Assembly (NCBI GenBank): GCA_963991775.1
Contig: CAXDRM010000006.1
Coordinates: 1 to 31,821, forward strand
DNA: 31,821 nt
Reading direction: 5' to 3'
Source: CAXDRM01 sp963991775
GTDB lineage: Bacteria; Pseudomonadota; Alphaproteobacteria; Rickettsiales; JABIRX01
Under the pieces are notes generated by a model. It had not been told where the DNA came from. It saw only the letters and a list, made by a program, of their open reading frames with translations, and did not search any database. Every line of letters begins with the position of its first letter. The first letter of the stretch is position 1. Shown here piece after piece: positions 24,998 to 31,821 of this stretch. A program made the translations under genes and the position numbers.

Positions 24998-25185
24998 TAA
25001 TAATCACCATAAACCAGCACCTTGCTCAGGCTTTTCTAAAACATCTTAGCAAGAGCTAAGCTGTTTTAGCGGAGTGCCTCTTCTCAAATTACTGCGGTGC
25101 TTACGTAGAACTACTACGCGCCGCTCCTCGTAATTTGAATTCGGCAAAAATCCATGAGCAAATCACTACTTTATGGTGATTATTA
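24998..25185. repeat. 188-bp palindromic element directly upstream of tRNA-Leu
   Basis: Perfect 16-bp arms TAATAATCACCATAAA (24998-25013) and complement (25170-25185) enclose three nested pairs: TTGCTCA/TGAGCAA, CTAAAACA/TGTTTTAG with CTTAGC/GCTAAG (25036-25069), and CAAATTAC/GTAATTTG. The central hairpin is the counterpart of that at 23191-23224 with compensatory base changes. The left arm starts two bases from the mature 5' end of tRNA-Leu, so any promoter for that tRNA must lie in or beyond the element. Confidence 0.82.
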
Positions 25186-25611
25186 CTAAAACCATAAAGC
25201 ACTCATCAAAAATACAAGCATAATACGCACTTTATATCATGCTAATATTAACATCCTGTTCGACAAAAATGCTTTCGTGATATAACAATTTTGCACATCA
25301 CTAAGCTTCTTATCTAGAAATACAAGCATAATATGCAACTTAATATTACGCTCTAAAGGTCTCTCAACACTGATCTCGAGAACCAGATTAATAATTTAGG
25401 TTCTTGAGTGATTTTAGCACAGCTAAAATTGTACCGAAAGGCCGTCTAGTCTGAATAATTAAATATATTCAACTAGCATTCAACTAACATGTTAAATAAC
25501 ACTTAAATTGAGCGGCAATTCTTAACCTTATGGTTAGAAAATTGCAAGCAAATTTTACTTGCAGTAAATTAGTTACTCTTTAAACTCAATACTCAACACA
25601 AAAATAACAAA
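25186..25611. other. non-coding gap with several hairpins and a direct repeat
   Basis: No ORF or RNA gene is convincing here. A 20-base direct repeat with one mismatch (AAATACAAGCATAATAYGCA) occurs at 25210-25229 and 25318-25337; its first 12 bases also occur at 5709-5720. Hairpins lie at 25446-25476 (CTAGT/ACTAG with GAATA/TATTC inside), 25516-25544 (CAATT-TTAACC/GGTTA-AATTG) and 25544-25562 (GCAAG/CTTGC). The last two are in the likely leader of the S49 peptidase gene. Confidence 0.55.
25375..25438. repeat. hairpin plus a third copy of the GAGTGA/TTGTAYCGA unit
   Basis: CTCGAGAACC (25375-25384) pairs with GGTTCTTGAG (25399-25408). Overlapping its right arm is a unit GAGTGATT, the hairpin TTTTAGC/GCTAAAA, and AATTGTACCGAA (25406-25438). 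This unit matches the plus copy at 5656-5690 at both ends but has a different internal hairpin. Confidence 0.65.
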
Positions 25612-26472
25612 ATGTCAGATAATAAAAATCTACTCAAAATCACTGCTCTACTCAGCAAAATAATCAAAAAAATTAATAAGGATGATCCAACAATAGCAAT
25701 TATAAAATTACATGGAGTAATCGGTAAGGTTGGACATAATCAAGGACTAACCCTAGACTCACTAAAAAGCCTCGATAAAATTAATAAAATTAAAAATTTA
25801 AAAGCTATCGCCCTACTCATAAACTCTCCCGGAGGTTCACCCGTTCAATCAGAATTAATTGCTAAACATATCAAATTTATTAGACAAAAGAATAAAAAGA
25901 AAAACTTACCTATAATTGCCTTCTGTGAAGATGTAGCAGCTAGCGGCGGTTATTGGCTAGCCTGCATAGCAGATGAGATCTATGCCTCAAGAGCTTCAAT
26001 AATTGGTAGCATAGGCGTTATCTCGCATGGCTTTGGCTTTGTCGAAGCTCTAAAAAAATTAGGTATCGAAAGACGCGTCTATAGCCAAGGCAAAAACAAA
26101 GCTGTGCTTGACCCTTTCAGCAATACTAAAAAAGAAGATGTTGAATTAATCTCTACTATCCAAAAAGATATACACGAACATTTCATCGATTACGTTAAAG
26201 AATCACGCGGTAAAAAATTAAAAAAAGACCCCGATCTATTCACCGGTAAATTTTGGTCTGGTAGCTCTGCAAAAAAATTAGGATTAATCGATGAGCTAGG
26301 CTATTATGAAGAAGTTCTTACCAAAAAATATGGAAAGAAAATAAAATTTAAAGAATTTGGACAGCATAAAAGCTTCTTACAACGTAAGCTTGGTGCTTTT
26401 ATTGATATATTTTATGGCAAAATAGAACAAAAATTTATTGAAAGCTCGTATTTTAATAAATATAAACTGTAG
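25612..26472 (+). CDS. S49-family serine peptidase (SppA/SohB-like)
   Basis: S49 peptidases degrade cleaved signal peptides and membrane protein fragments. This 286-residue protein has a ClpP-like fold signature: LLINSPGGSP (68-77), the nucleophile S111 in VAASGGYWLAC, GSIGVI (132-137) and the probable general-base lysine K163 in SQGKNKAVLDPFS. The residues FTGKFWSGSSAKKLGLIDELG also fit. The length is that of the short bacterial form. No transmembrane anchor or signal peptide is visible at the N-terminus, unusual for SppA, so it may be cytoplasmic or peripheral. The ribosome site is weak. It stands alone, flanked by repeats. Confidence 0.9.
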   Translation: MSDNKNLLKITALLSKIIKKINKDDPTIAIIKLHGVIGKVGHNQGLTLDSLKSLDKINKIKNLKAIALLINSPGGSPVQSELIAKHIKFIRQKNKKKNLPIIAFCEDVAASGGYWLACIADEIYASRASIIGSIGVISHGFGFVEALKKLGIERRVYSQGKNKAVLDPFSNTKKEDVELISTIQKDIHEHFIDYVKESRGKKLKKDPDLFTGKFWSGSSAKKLGLIDELGYYEEVLTKKYGKKIKFKEFGQHKSFLQRKLGAFIDIFYGKIEQKFIESSYFNKYKL

Positions 26473-26492
26473 TGAATTTTTAAAGGATCTCT

Positions 26493-26580
26493 CGGGCCTT
26501 CGACAGGCTCAGGCACCGTTTTTAGCAATTCAGGTCCCTGAGCTTGCAAACCTTTGGTGCAGCAATAGCCGAAGGGCCGC
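26493..26580. repeat. palindromic element, inverted relative of 15976-16037
   Basis: The ends CGGGCCTTCG (26493-26502) and CGAAGGGCCGC (26570-26580) pair with a small bulge. Inside, GCTCAGGCACC (26507-26517) pairs with GGTCCCTGAGC (26533-26543) with one mismatch. On the minus strand the right half reads GGCCCTTCGGCTATTGCTGC then TTGCAAGCTCAGG, which matches the core of the element near 15986-16023. It lies between the S49 gene and the aldolase gene. Confidence 0.65.
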
Positions 26581-26659
26581 TTGAGTCTAATAGACTTTGT
26601 ACATAAAATGCAAAACTTTGTTTAAAAACTAGAAATAAAAATAATATATTTGAGGAAAC

Positions 26660-27589
26660 ATGAAACTAACCAGAAAAGTGAAAGCAATTATCGATAATTA
26701 TTCTAGCGATAATCCAGGAACTAAAAGAAATTTAGCGCAAATTTTAATGCATGGTAAATTAGGTGGTACCGGAAAATTAGTAATCTTACCAGTTGATCAA
26801 GGCTTTGAACATGGCCCAGCCAGAAGCTTTGCTAAAAACCCGGCAGGCTATGATCCTGATTATCATATTAAATTAGCTATTGATGCAGGCCTTAATGCTT
26901 ATGCTGCACCGCTTGGCATGATCGAAGCTGCAGCTGCAAATTTTCCTGGCGCTATTCCACTTATTTTAAAAGTTAATAGTTCAAATTCTTTGGCGCGTGA
27001 TAAAGATGCACCTCATCAAGCTTTAACTGCCTCTGTGCAAGATGCTTTGCGTCTTGGCTGTAGCGCTATTGGCTTTACTATCTATCCAGGCTCTGATGCA
27101 CAATTTGATATGATTGAAGAAATTAAAGAATTAGCCAGCGAAGCTAAAGCACATGGTTTAGCTGTAGTAGTCTGGTCTTACCCAAGAGGTGGCAATATCT
27201 CTAAACCAGGTGAAACTGCTGTTGATATTTGTGCTTATGCTGCACATATTGCAGCTTTAATTGGTGCGCATATTATCAAAGTAAAACCACCAACAGAAGA
27301 GCTAGAACTTGCTGAAGCTAAAAAGGTTTATCAAGAACAAAATATTCCAATCAGCACTCTTACTGAAAGAGTTAGCCATATAGTTGATAGCTGCTTCAAT
27401 GGTAAAAGAATCGTCATTTTCTCGGGCGGTGCAAGCAAAGGTTTAGATGCTGTTTATGATGAAATTAAACATATTCGCGATGGTGGCGGTAATGGCTCTA
27501 TCATCGGTAGAAATACCTTCCAAAGAGAACGTAGCGAAGCTTTAGCAATGCTACAAAAAATTATCAATATCTATTTGGGTAAGGAGTAG
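26660..27589 (+). CDS. fbaB: class I fructose-bisphosphate aldolase (DhnA/FbaB type)
   Basis: This enzyme splits fructose-1,6-bisphosphate into dihydroxyacetone phosphate and glyceraldehyde-3-phosphate, or runs in reverse in gluconeogenesis. The 309-residue protein is of the DhnA class: LVILPVDQGFEHGPARSF (40-57), VVVWSYPRGG near 169-178, and the probable Schiff-base lysine K207 in AHIIKVKPPT. The phosphate-binding end includes IFSGGASKG and GNGSIIGRNTFQRE. The ATG has a strong GAGG ribosome site. Non-homologous to class II Fba. Dihydroxyacetone phosphate made here is the substrate of GpsA. Confidence 0.93.
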   Translation: MKLTRKVKAIIDNYSSDNPGTKRNLAQILMHGKLGGTGKLVILPVDQGFEHGPARSFAKNPAGYDPDYHIKLAIDAGLNAYAAPLGMIEAAAANFPGAIPLILKVNSSNSLARDKDAPHQALTASVQDALRLGCSAIGFTIYPGSDAQFDMIEEIKELASEAKAHGLAVVVWSYPRGGNISKPGETAVDICAYAAHIAALIGAHIIKVKPPTEELELAEAKKVYQEQNIPISTLTERVSHIVDSCFNGKRIVIFSGGASKGLDAVYDEIKHIRDGGGNGSIIGRNTFQRERSEALAMLQKIINIYLGKE

Positions 27590-27600
27590 CCTTGTGGTTC

Positions 27601-27760
27601 GGTCCCCTTTGGCAATTGCTGAGCTGTTTTTTGACCAATACTCAGTTCAGTTTTTACTAATCACTTTATTGGAGCTATGCTCCAAGTAGTTCTTAGAAAA
27701 CTGCTCGCTTCATTTGCAAAAAAGCTACTGTGCTTTTTTACTGCATTTACCTCAGGGACC
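27601..27760. repeat. nested palindromic element between the aldolase and thiE-like genes
   Basis: The ends GGTCCCC (27601-27607) and GGGACC (27755-27760) pair, with further imperfect pairing inward (GGCAATTGC against TGCATTTACC). The centre has a perfect hairpin TTGGAGC/GCTCCAA (27669-27685, loop TAT) extended outward by CAGTTTT and AAAACTG. A second hairpin AAAAAAGC/GCTTTTTT lies near 27718-27738. It begins 12 bases after the aldolase stop and could serve as a transcript end. Confidence 0.65.
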
Positions 27761-27816
27761 TTTATCATATACAACTCACGTAACTATTTACTTTTTACGA
27801 AAATAATCAATAGCTT

Positions 27817-28449
27817 ATGAGCCAGCTTTATCTCATTTCACCACCTGAAATTAATGATCTAGCTGGCTTTGCTATTTTACTCGAAAAATTGCTCGCTAAA
27901 AATATTGTCAGCATTTTTCAGCTTCGCCTTAAAAACCAAACACAAAGTAAAGCAGCTAAATATGTAGCTAAATTACTGCCAGTCTGTCAAAAATATCATA
28001 CAGAGTTTTTTATCAATGATTTCTATGAATTAGCTAGATATTACCCTGTGTCAGGCATTCATCTTGGCCAAAATGATGCACAATTACAGCAAGTAAAAGC
28101 AGAATTTAACCAACAACTCAAAATTGGCATTAGCTGTCAAAACTCGTTAAAACTTGCTAAACAAGCACAAGCTGCAGGAGCTGATTATGTTTCTTTTGGT
28201 TCATGCTTTCCTACTAAAACAAAATTAGATACTGTGCCTGTCACACATGATATTTTTGCTAAATGGCGTCAGATTAGTAATTTACCTCAAGCTGCCATTG
28301 GAGGTATTGATTTTAGCAATATTGAGAAAATTTTATTTTATAAACCAGATTATATTTGTATGATCTCTGCTATCTGGAGCTATCCAGCAGGTCCAGAAGC
28401 AGCTTTAGAAAAATTTGGAAAGCTTACAACTAAAAATGGGAAATGGTAA
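27817..28449 (+). CDS. thiE: thiamine-phosphate synthase family protein (ThiE/TenI-like)
   Basis: ThiE joins hydroxymethylpyrimidine diphosphate and thiazole phosphate to give thiamine phosphate. The 210-residue protein has the TIM-barrel motifs of the family in order: FQLRLKNQ near residue 35, FFINDFYELA (64-73), GIHLGQNDA, GISCQNS, GADYVSFGSCFPTKTK and AAIGGIDFSNI. The last strand (YICMISAIW) replaces the usual glycine-rich ADGVAVVSAI. No other thiamine gene is in the window, so a salvage role or a TenI-like non-enzymatic role is possible. It heads the run with the phosphatase gene six bases later. Confidence 0.8.
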   Translation: MSQLYLISPPEINDLAGFAILLEKLLAKNIVSIFQLRLKNQTQSKAAKYVAKLLPVCQKYHTEFFINDFYELARYYPVSGIHLGQNDAQLQQVKAEFNQQLKIGISCQNSLKLAKQAQAAGADYVSFGSCFPTKTKLDTVPVTHDIFAKWRQISNLPQAAIGGIDFSNIEKILFYKPDYICMISAIWSYPAGPEAALEKFGKLTTKNGKW

Positions 28450-28455
28450 ATAGCT

Positions 28456-28923
28456 ATGAGTAACAAAAAAAACATCTTATTCGTCTGCACTGGTAATATT
28501 TGTCGTTCTCCCTCTGCAGAAGCCATTACGCGTAAAAAGCTACATAGCAGAAATTTAGCTGATAGAATCTATCTTGATTCCGCCGCTACTCATGCAGCAC
28601 ATATTGGCGAACTACCAGATCACCGCGCTATTGCCGAAGGTGAGATGCGTGATATTGATTTTTCCAATATCTATGCCAGACAAGTAGAAATTGATGATTT
28701 TTACGAATTTGATTTAATTTTAGCTATGACTAATCGCCACTTAACTTACCTTAAAAGTGTGGCCCCTCTTGATAGTAAAGCAGAGATTGAACTTTACCTG
28801 AAATATGTTGATTACCCGCATGCTTCAGAAGTTGATGATCCTTATTATGGTCCTGCTAATAATTTTACCGTGATGTTTGACCTGCTTGATGAAGCTGCAA
28901 AATTGCTTCTTAATAAGTTTTAG
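28456..28923 (+). CDS. low-molecular-weight protein-tyrosine-phosphatase family
   Basis: This 155-residue cytoplasmic phosphatase has the signature C-x5-R-S loop: C11-TGNIC-R17-S18. The general-acid aspartate is D128 in DDPYYG, the family's DPYY motif. Length is normal. In bacteria such enzymes may dephosphorylate tyrosine kinases, arginine-phosphorylated proteins or small molecules; the substrate here is unknown. Six bases separate it from the thiE-like gene and 54 from efp. Confidence 0.93.
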   Translation: MSNKKNILFVCTGNICRSPSAEAITRKKLHSRNLADRIYLDSAATHAAHIGELPDHRAIAEGEMRDIDFSNIYARQVEIDDFYEFDLILAMTNRHLTYLKSVAPLDSKAEIELYLKYVDYPHASEVDDPYYGPANNFTVMFDLLDEAAKLLLNKF

Positions 28924-28977
28924 ATTGAATCTTCCTGCTACTATAGTATTTTCAGGCAAAATTATAGGGCGCAAACA

Positions 28978-29541
28978 ATGATCAATGCAAATTCAGTAAG
29001 AGTCGGAAATATTGTTAATTTTTCTGGCAAATTATGCTTAGTAACTAAAACCTCTCATACACAACCTGGTAAAGGTGGGGCTTTCGTACAAATGGAAATG
29101 AAAGATATTGTAACTGGCACTAAATATAATGAAAGATTTCGTTCTGAAGATAAAATCGAAAAAGCTTTCCTAGAAGAGCTTGAACTGCAATTTCTTTATG
29201 AAGATGGTACTACCCTATTTTTGATGAACAATGCTTCTTACGAACAAATTGAACTTAGCAAAGAAATTATTGCTGAAGAGTTACAACCTTTTCTTACCGA
29301 AGGTATTGTGTTACGTGGTCAAAATTATCAAGGCAATATTATTTCAGCTAACTTGCCTGATACAGTTGAAGCAGAAATTGAATCTACTGAAAGTACAGTT
29401 AAAGGCCAAACCGCTGCCTCATCAAATAAACCAGCTATTCTTACTAATGGTGTAAGAGTCATGGTACCACCTTTCATTAATGATGGCGATCGTATCATTG
29501 TGCGCACTACTGATTTAAGCTATGTTGAAAGAGTAAAATAA
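28978..29541 (+). CDS. efp: translation elongation factor P
   Basis: EF-P binds stalled ribosomes and promotes peptide bonds at consecutive prolines. The 187-residue protein has the usual three beta-barrel domains. The loop TQPGKGGAF places the lysine modified in E. coli by lysylation at K32. The C-terminal signature NDGDRIIVRTTDLSYVERVK is intact. The ribosome site AGGG is eight bases before ATG. The SuhB-like gene starts immediately after its stop. Confidence 0.97.
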   Translation: MINANSVRVGNIVNFSGKLCLVTKTSHTQPGKGGAFVQMEMKDIVTGTKYNERFRSEDKIEKAFLEELELQFLYEDGTTLFLMNNASYEQIELSKEIIAEELQPFLTEGIVLRGQNYQGNIISANLPDTVEAEIESTESTVKGQTAASSNKPAILTNGVRVMVPPFINDGDRIIVRTTDLSYVERVK

Positions 29542-30240
29542 GTGCGCGATAATATTTTTAACTTACCTAATCAGGTAAATTTACTATATCAAATTTTAAG
29601 CAATGCTGAAGGCAAAATTAATCGTGATTTTCACGAATTAGAATTATCGCAATCTGGTAAATTCTTACCCGAAAGATTTGCTGATAAATTGCATGAGCTA
29701 GTACTTGATCAAACTATTAATAAGGCACAATATTTGCTACCAGATTACGGTATTACTACCCCGACTCAAACTTTAGTAGAAAGTAAAAATGGTAAAGTGA
29801 TCTTGCTAAATCTTTTGCCTGAAACCAATAATATCTTGCGCTCAATACCTTTTTATAGCTGCAGTGCTAGCATTATCTCTGAAGATAAAATTATTGCAGC
29901 TTTAGTAACCAGCCAAAATCTTAATTATCTTTTTTGGGCAATTACTGGCAAAGCACAACAACAAAACTTCAAACTAAAAGCTAGTCAGAATAATGATATT
30001 AGCAAAGCCAATTATATCGACGAAGCTGAAGCTAATTCTTTAAACTTTGCCTCAAATAATCTTAGTTTGCTCTTTTTAGCAGCAGGTAAGTTAGATTATA
30101 TAAAAATCAATGTTGCAGAGCTAAAAACTGTACAAGCCGCATTATTTATTGCAGAACAGGCGGGAATTAAATATAGTTACGCTGCTGAGTCAAAAATCTT
30201 GACTGCAGCAAATAGTAACATATTTGAACAAATAAATTAA
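29542..30240 (+). CDS. inositol-monophosphatase-fold (SuhB-like) protein without metal ligands
   Basis: The GTG start directly follows the efp stop. The 232-residue protein aligns by eye to the inositol monophosphatase family: the segment LNLLPETNNILRSIPFY (89-105) corresponds to the DPLDGTxNFxRGIPxF motif. Both catalytic aspartates are replaced (N90 and P93). The later WDxAAG motif reads KTVQAA (195-200), so the third metal ligand is also gone. A LFWA-x-G-KA segment is kept. efp followed by suhB is a known order in Rickettsia, which supports the origin. The open frame is intact, so this is a likely pseudoenzyme rather than a decayed gene. In E. coli SuhB also acts in rRNA antitermination without its phosphatase activity. 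Confidence 0.75.
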   Translation: MRDNIFNLPNQVNLLYQILSNAEGKINRDFHELELSQSGKFLPERFADKLHELVLDQTINKAQYLLPDYGITTPTQTLVESKNGKVILLNLLPETNNILRSIPFYSCSASIISEDKIIAALVTSQNLNYLFWAITGKAQQQNFKLKASQNNDISKANYIDEAEANSLNFASNNLSLLFLAAGKLDYIKINVAELKTVQAALFIAEQAGIKYSYAAESKILTAANSNIFEQIN

Positions 30241-30244
30241 TAAA

Positions 30245-31261
30245 GTGGCTAAATTCAAAATTGGTATCATTGGTGCCTCAGGCTATACAGCAAGCGAATT
30301 AATTCGCCTAGCAGTGACTCATCCAGAAATTGAAATTGCTTTTTTAGTAGGTAATAGTAAGGCTGGTGAAGAGTTGCAACAAAGCTATCCTCATTTTAAA
30401 TTTTATGATTTGCCAGTAATTGCTAAAATTGGCGAAGTAAATTTTAATGATATTAACGCCGTATTTAGCTGTCTACCACATGGTGAAACTGCTAAAATTA
30501 TCAGTCAAATCCCTAAAAATATTAAGATTCTTGATTTATCATCTGATTTTCGTATCAAAGATGCAAAACTCTATCAAGAATTTTACGCTGCAGAACTAAA
30601 TCAAGATTTTACTGGAGATATTGCTTATGGCTTAAGTGAAATTTATACAACAGAAATTAAGCAAAAACGTATCATTGCCTGCCCAGGCTGTTACCCTACT
30701 TCTATTTTATTACCCCTTATACCACTTAAAGAGCAGCTTGATTTAAGCGAAATTATTATTGATAGTAAAACAGGTGTTAGTGGTGCAGGTCGTAAAGTTG
30801 CTGAAGATTTTTTATTTTGTGAATTGAATGAAAATGTTGCTCCTTATAATCTTACTAAACATCGTCATTTAAGCGAATTAATTGAAAATCTTGGAGTAAG
30901 CAAAAATAACTTACAATTTACGCCACAAATTATTCCTACTTCGCGAGGTATTTATAGCAATATTTATGTTAAATCCGAATATAGTGCTACAGAGCTTACT
31001 AAACAATTAAGCTCTTTTTATGCTGACAAATATTTTATACGCGTTAATCAAAATGGTGAGATACCTAAATTACGTAATGTAGTTGGTACTAACTTTGCTG
31101 AAATCACTATTGTAGATAGCAACATTGCCAACCAAAAAATTATACTTTGCGCTATTGATAATCTTACTAAAGGATCTTCTGGCCAAGCACTGCAAAATTT
31201 TAACCTATGTTTTGATTTACCAGAAACTCTGGGTTTAACTAATTGTGCAATTTACCCTTAA
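30245..31261 (+). CDS. argC: N-acetyl-gamma-glutamyl-phosphate reductase
   Basis: ArgC reduces N-acetylglutamyl phosphate to its semialdehyde in arginine (or ornithine) synthesis. The 338-residue protein has a Rossmann start GIIGASGYTASELIRL (from 8), SCLPHGE, the catalytic cysteine C149 in ACPGCYPTS, DSKTGVSGAGR and the KHRHLSE histidine motif (205-211). The start is GTG 30245, four bases after the SuhB-like stop. No other arginine gene is in the window. Confidence 0.96.
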   Translation: MAKFKIGIIGASGYTASELIRLAVTHPEIEIAFLVGNSKAGEELQQSYPHFKFYDLPVIAKIGEVNFNDINAVFSCLPHGETAKIISQIPKNIKILDLSSDFRIKDAKLYQEFYAAELNQDFTGDIAYGLSEIYTTEIKQKRIIACPGCYPTSILLPLIPLKEQLDLSEIIIDSKTGVSGAGRKVAEDFLFCELNENVAPYNLTKHRHLSELIENLGVSKNNLQFTPQIIPTSRGIYSNIYVKSEYSATELTKQLSSFYADKYFIRVNQNGEIPKLRNVVGTNFAEITIVDSNIANQKIILCAIDNLTKGSSGQALQNFNLCFDLPETLGLTNCAIYP

Positions 31262-31267
31262 TTAACC

Positions 31268-31810
31268 ATGAAATTCACCCCTACTCCTTACCGTGGTATT
31301 TTACCTAAAATTTCTAAGCAGGCTTTAATTGCACCTAACGCAATAATTACTGGCGACACTGAAATAACAGCAGATGTTGGCATTTGGTATAATGTGGTAA
31401 TTCGTGGTGATGTAGCACCTATTAAAATTGGTAAAGGTTCAAATATTCAAGATAATTCGGTAATACATGTCTCACGTGCTAATCATGTGCAAAATAAAAC
31501 TAAAAATAAATGCGCTCCAACTATTATTGGTGAATATGTAACAGTTGGTCATATGGCAGTTATTCATGCCTGCACCATTGAAGATCGATCTTTCATAGGC
31601 ATGGGCTCAGTAGTTATGGATTTAGCACATATTGAAACTGAAGCAATGGTTGCAGCTGGGGCAATTGTCACACCAGGCAAGACTGTTAAATATGGTGAGA
31701 TTTGGGCAGGAAATCCGGCAAAATTTTTACGCAAAATGTCAGAAGCAGAAATTCGTTTTATCAAAACTTCAGCCGATAATTATGTCGAATTAGCTAAGGA
31801 ATATTTTTAA
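31268..31810 (+). CDS. gamma-type carbonic anhydrase family protein
   Basis: The 180-residue protein is a left-handed beta-helix with hexapeptide repeats, as in Cam, YrdA and PaaY. The three zinc histidines are present at H67 (VIHVSR), H95 and H100 (GHMAVIH), with the five-residue spacing of the family. NVVIRGDVAPIKIG is also typical. Many members hydrate carbon dioxide, but some lack activity, and the sequence cannot decide. It begins six bases after argC. Confidence 0.92.
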   Translation: MKFTPTPYRGILPKISKQALIAPNAIITGDTEITADVGIWYNVVIRGDVAPIKIGKGSNIQDNSVIHVSRANHVQNKTKNKCAPTIIGEYVTVGHMAVIHACTIEDRSFIGMGSVVMDLAHIETEAMVAAGAIVTPGKTVKYGEIWAGNPAKFLRKMSEAEIRFIKTSADNYVELAKEYF

Positions 31811-31821
31811 ATCAATATATT

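Noticed and set aside
24997..25611. Possible CRISPR array or riboswitch
   Set aside because: The repeats are palindromes and a two-copy direct repeat without regular spacers, and no known riboswitch core was recognised.
29231..29455. Plus-strand 74-residue ORF inside efp
   Set aside because: It is an out-of-frame shadow of a clear EF-P gene.

Overview
The window is AT-rich, densely coded chromosomal DNA, probably from a host-associated alphaproteobacterium of the Rickettsiales/Holosporales grade. The evidence is the tig-clpP-clpX-lon order, a long 'type 2' isoleucyl-tRNA synthetase with HYGH and KLSKR motifs, efp followed by a SuhB-like gene, a LolC/LolD pair, and intergenic spaces filled with palindromic repeats. 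Genus cannot be fixed from the sequence. The presence of panC, argC and a ThiE-like gene suggests more biosynthesis than a typical Rickettsia.

Layout. 1-1611: a possible gene tail, tRNA-Arg(CCG), a large inverted repeat, then a minus-strand accessory cassette: a P-loop kinase, an unlisted 58-residue ORF, and a Zeta-toxin-like gene broken by one extra base. 1673-5555: a non-catalytic M16 peptidase subunit overlapping the end of clpB; clpB has an RpoH-type promoter far upstream. 5923-11989: a tight minus-strand run panC-lptF-ileS-gpsA. 12004-15854 (plus): zapE, an unrecognised orphan gene with its own near-consensus promoter, fabD, and a DMT-family transporter. 15855-16440: a repeat-filled gap. 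16441-18364 (minus): lolC-lolD. 18540-24996 (minus): tRNA-Leu(UAG), tig, clpP, clpX, lon and a small proline-rich ORF. 24997-25611: another repeat-filled gap. 25612-31810 (plus): an S49 peptidase, class I aldolase, then a compact run thiE-like, low-molecular-weight phosphatase, efp, catalytically dead SuhB-like, argC and gamma carbonic anhydrase.

Functionally most genes are housekeeping: protein quality control (ClpB, ClpXP, Lon, trigger factor), envelope biogenesis (LolCD, LptF), lipid precursors (FabD, GpsA), translation (IleRS, EF-P, two tRNAs) and some cofactor or amino-acid metabolism.

The less ordinary content is the kinase/small ORF/Zeta-like cassette, the SuhB-like pseudoenzyme, the orphan gene, and above all the intergenic palindromes. 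Several are related to one another. In two pairs the hairpin stems differ in sequence but the changes compensate, so base-pairing is kept. That points to selection on structure, or to a mobile palindromic element family. All calls come from reading the sequence by eye; no database search was run.
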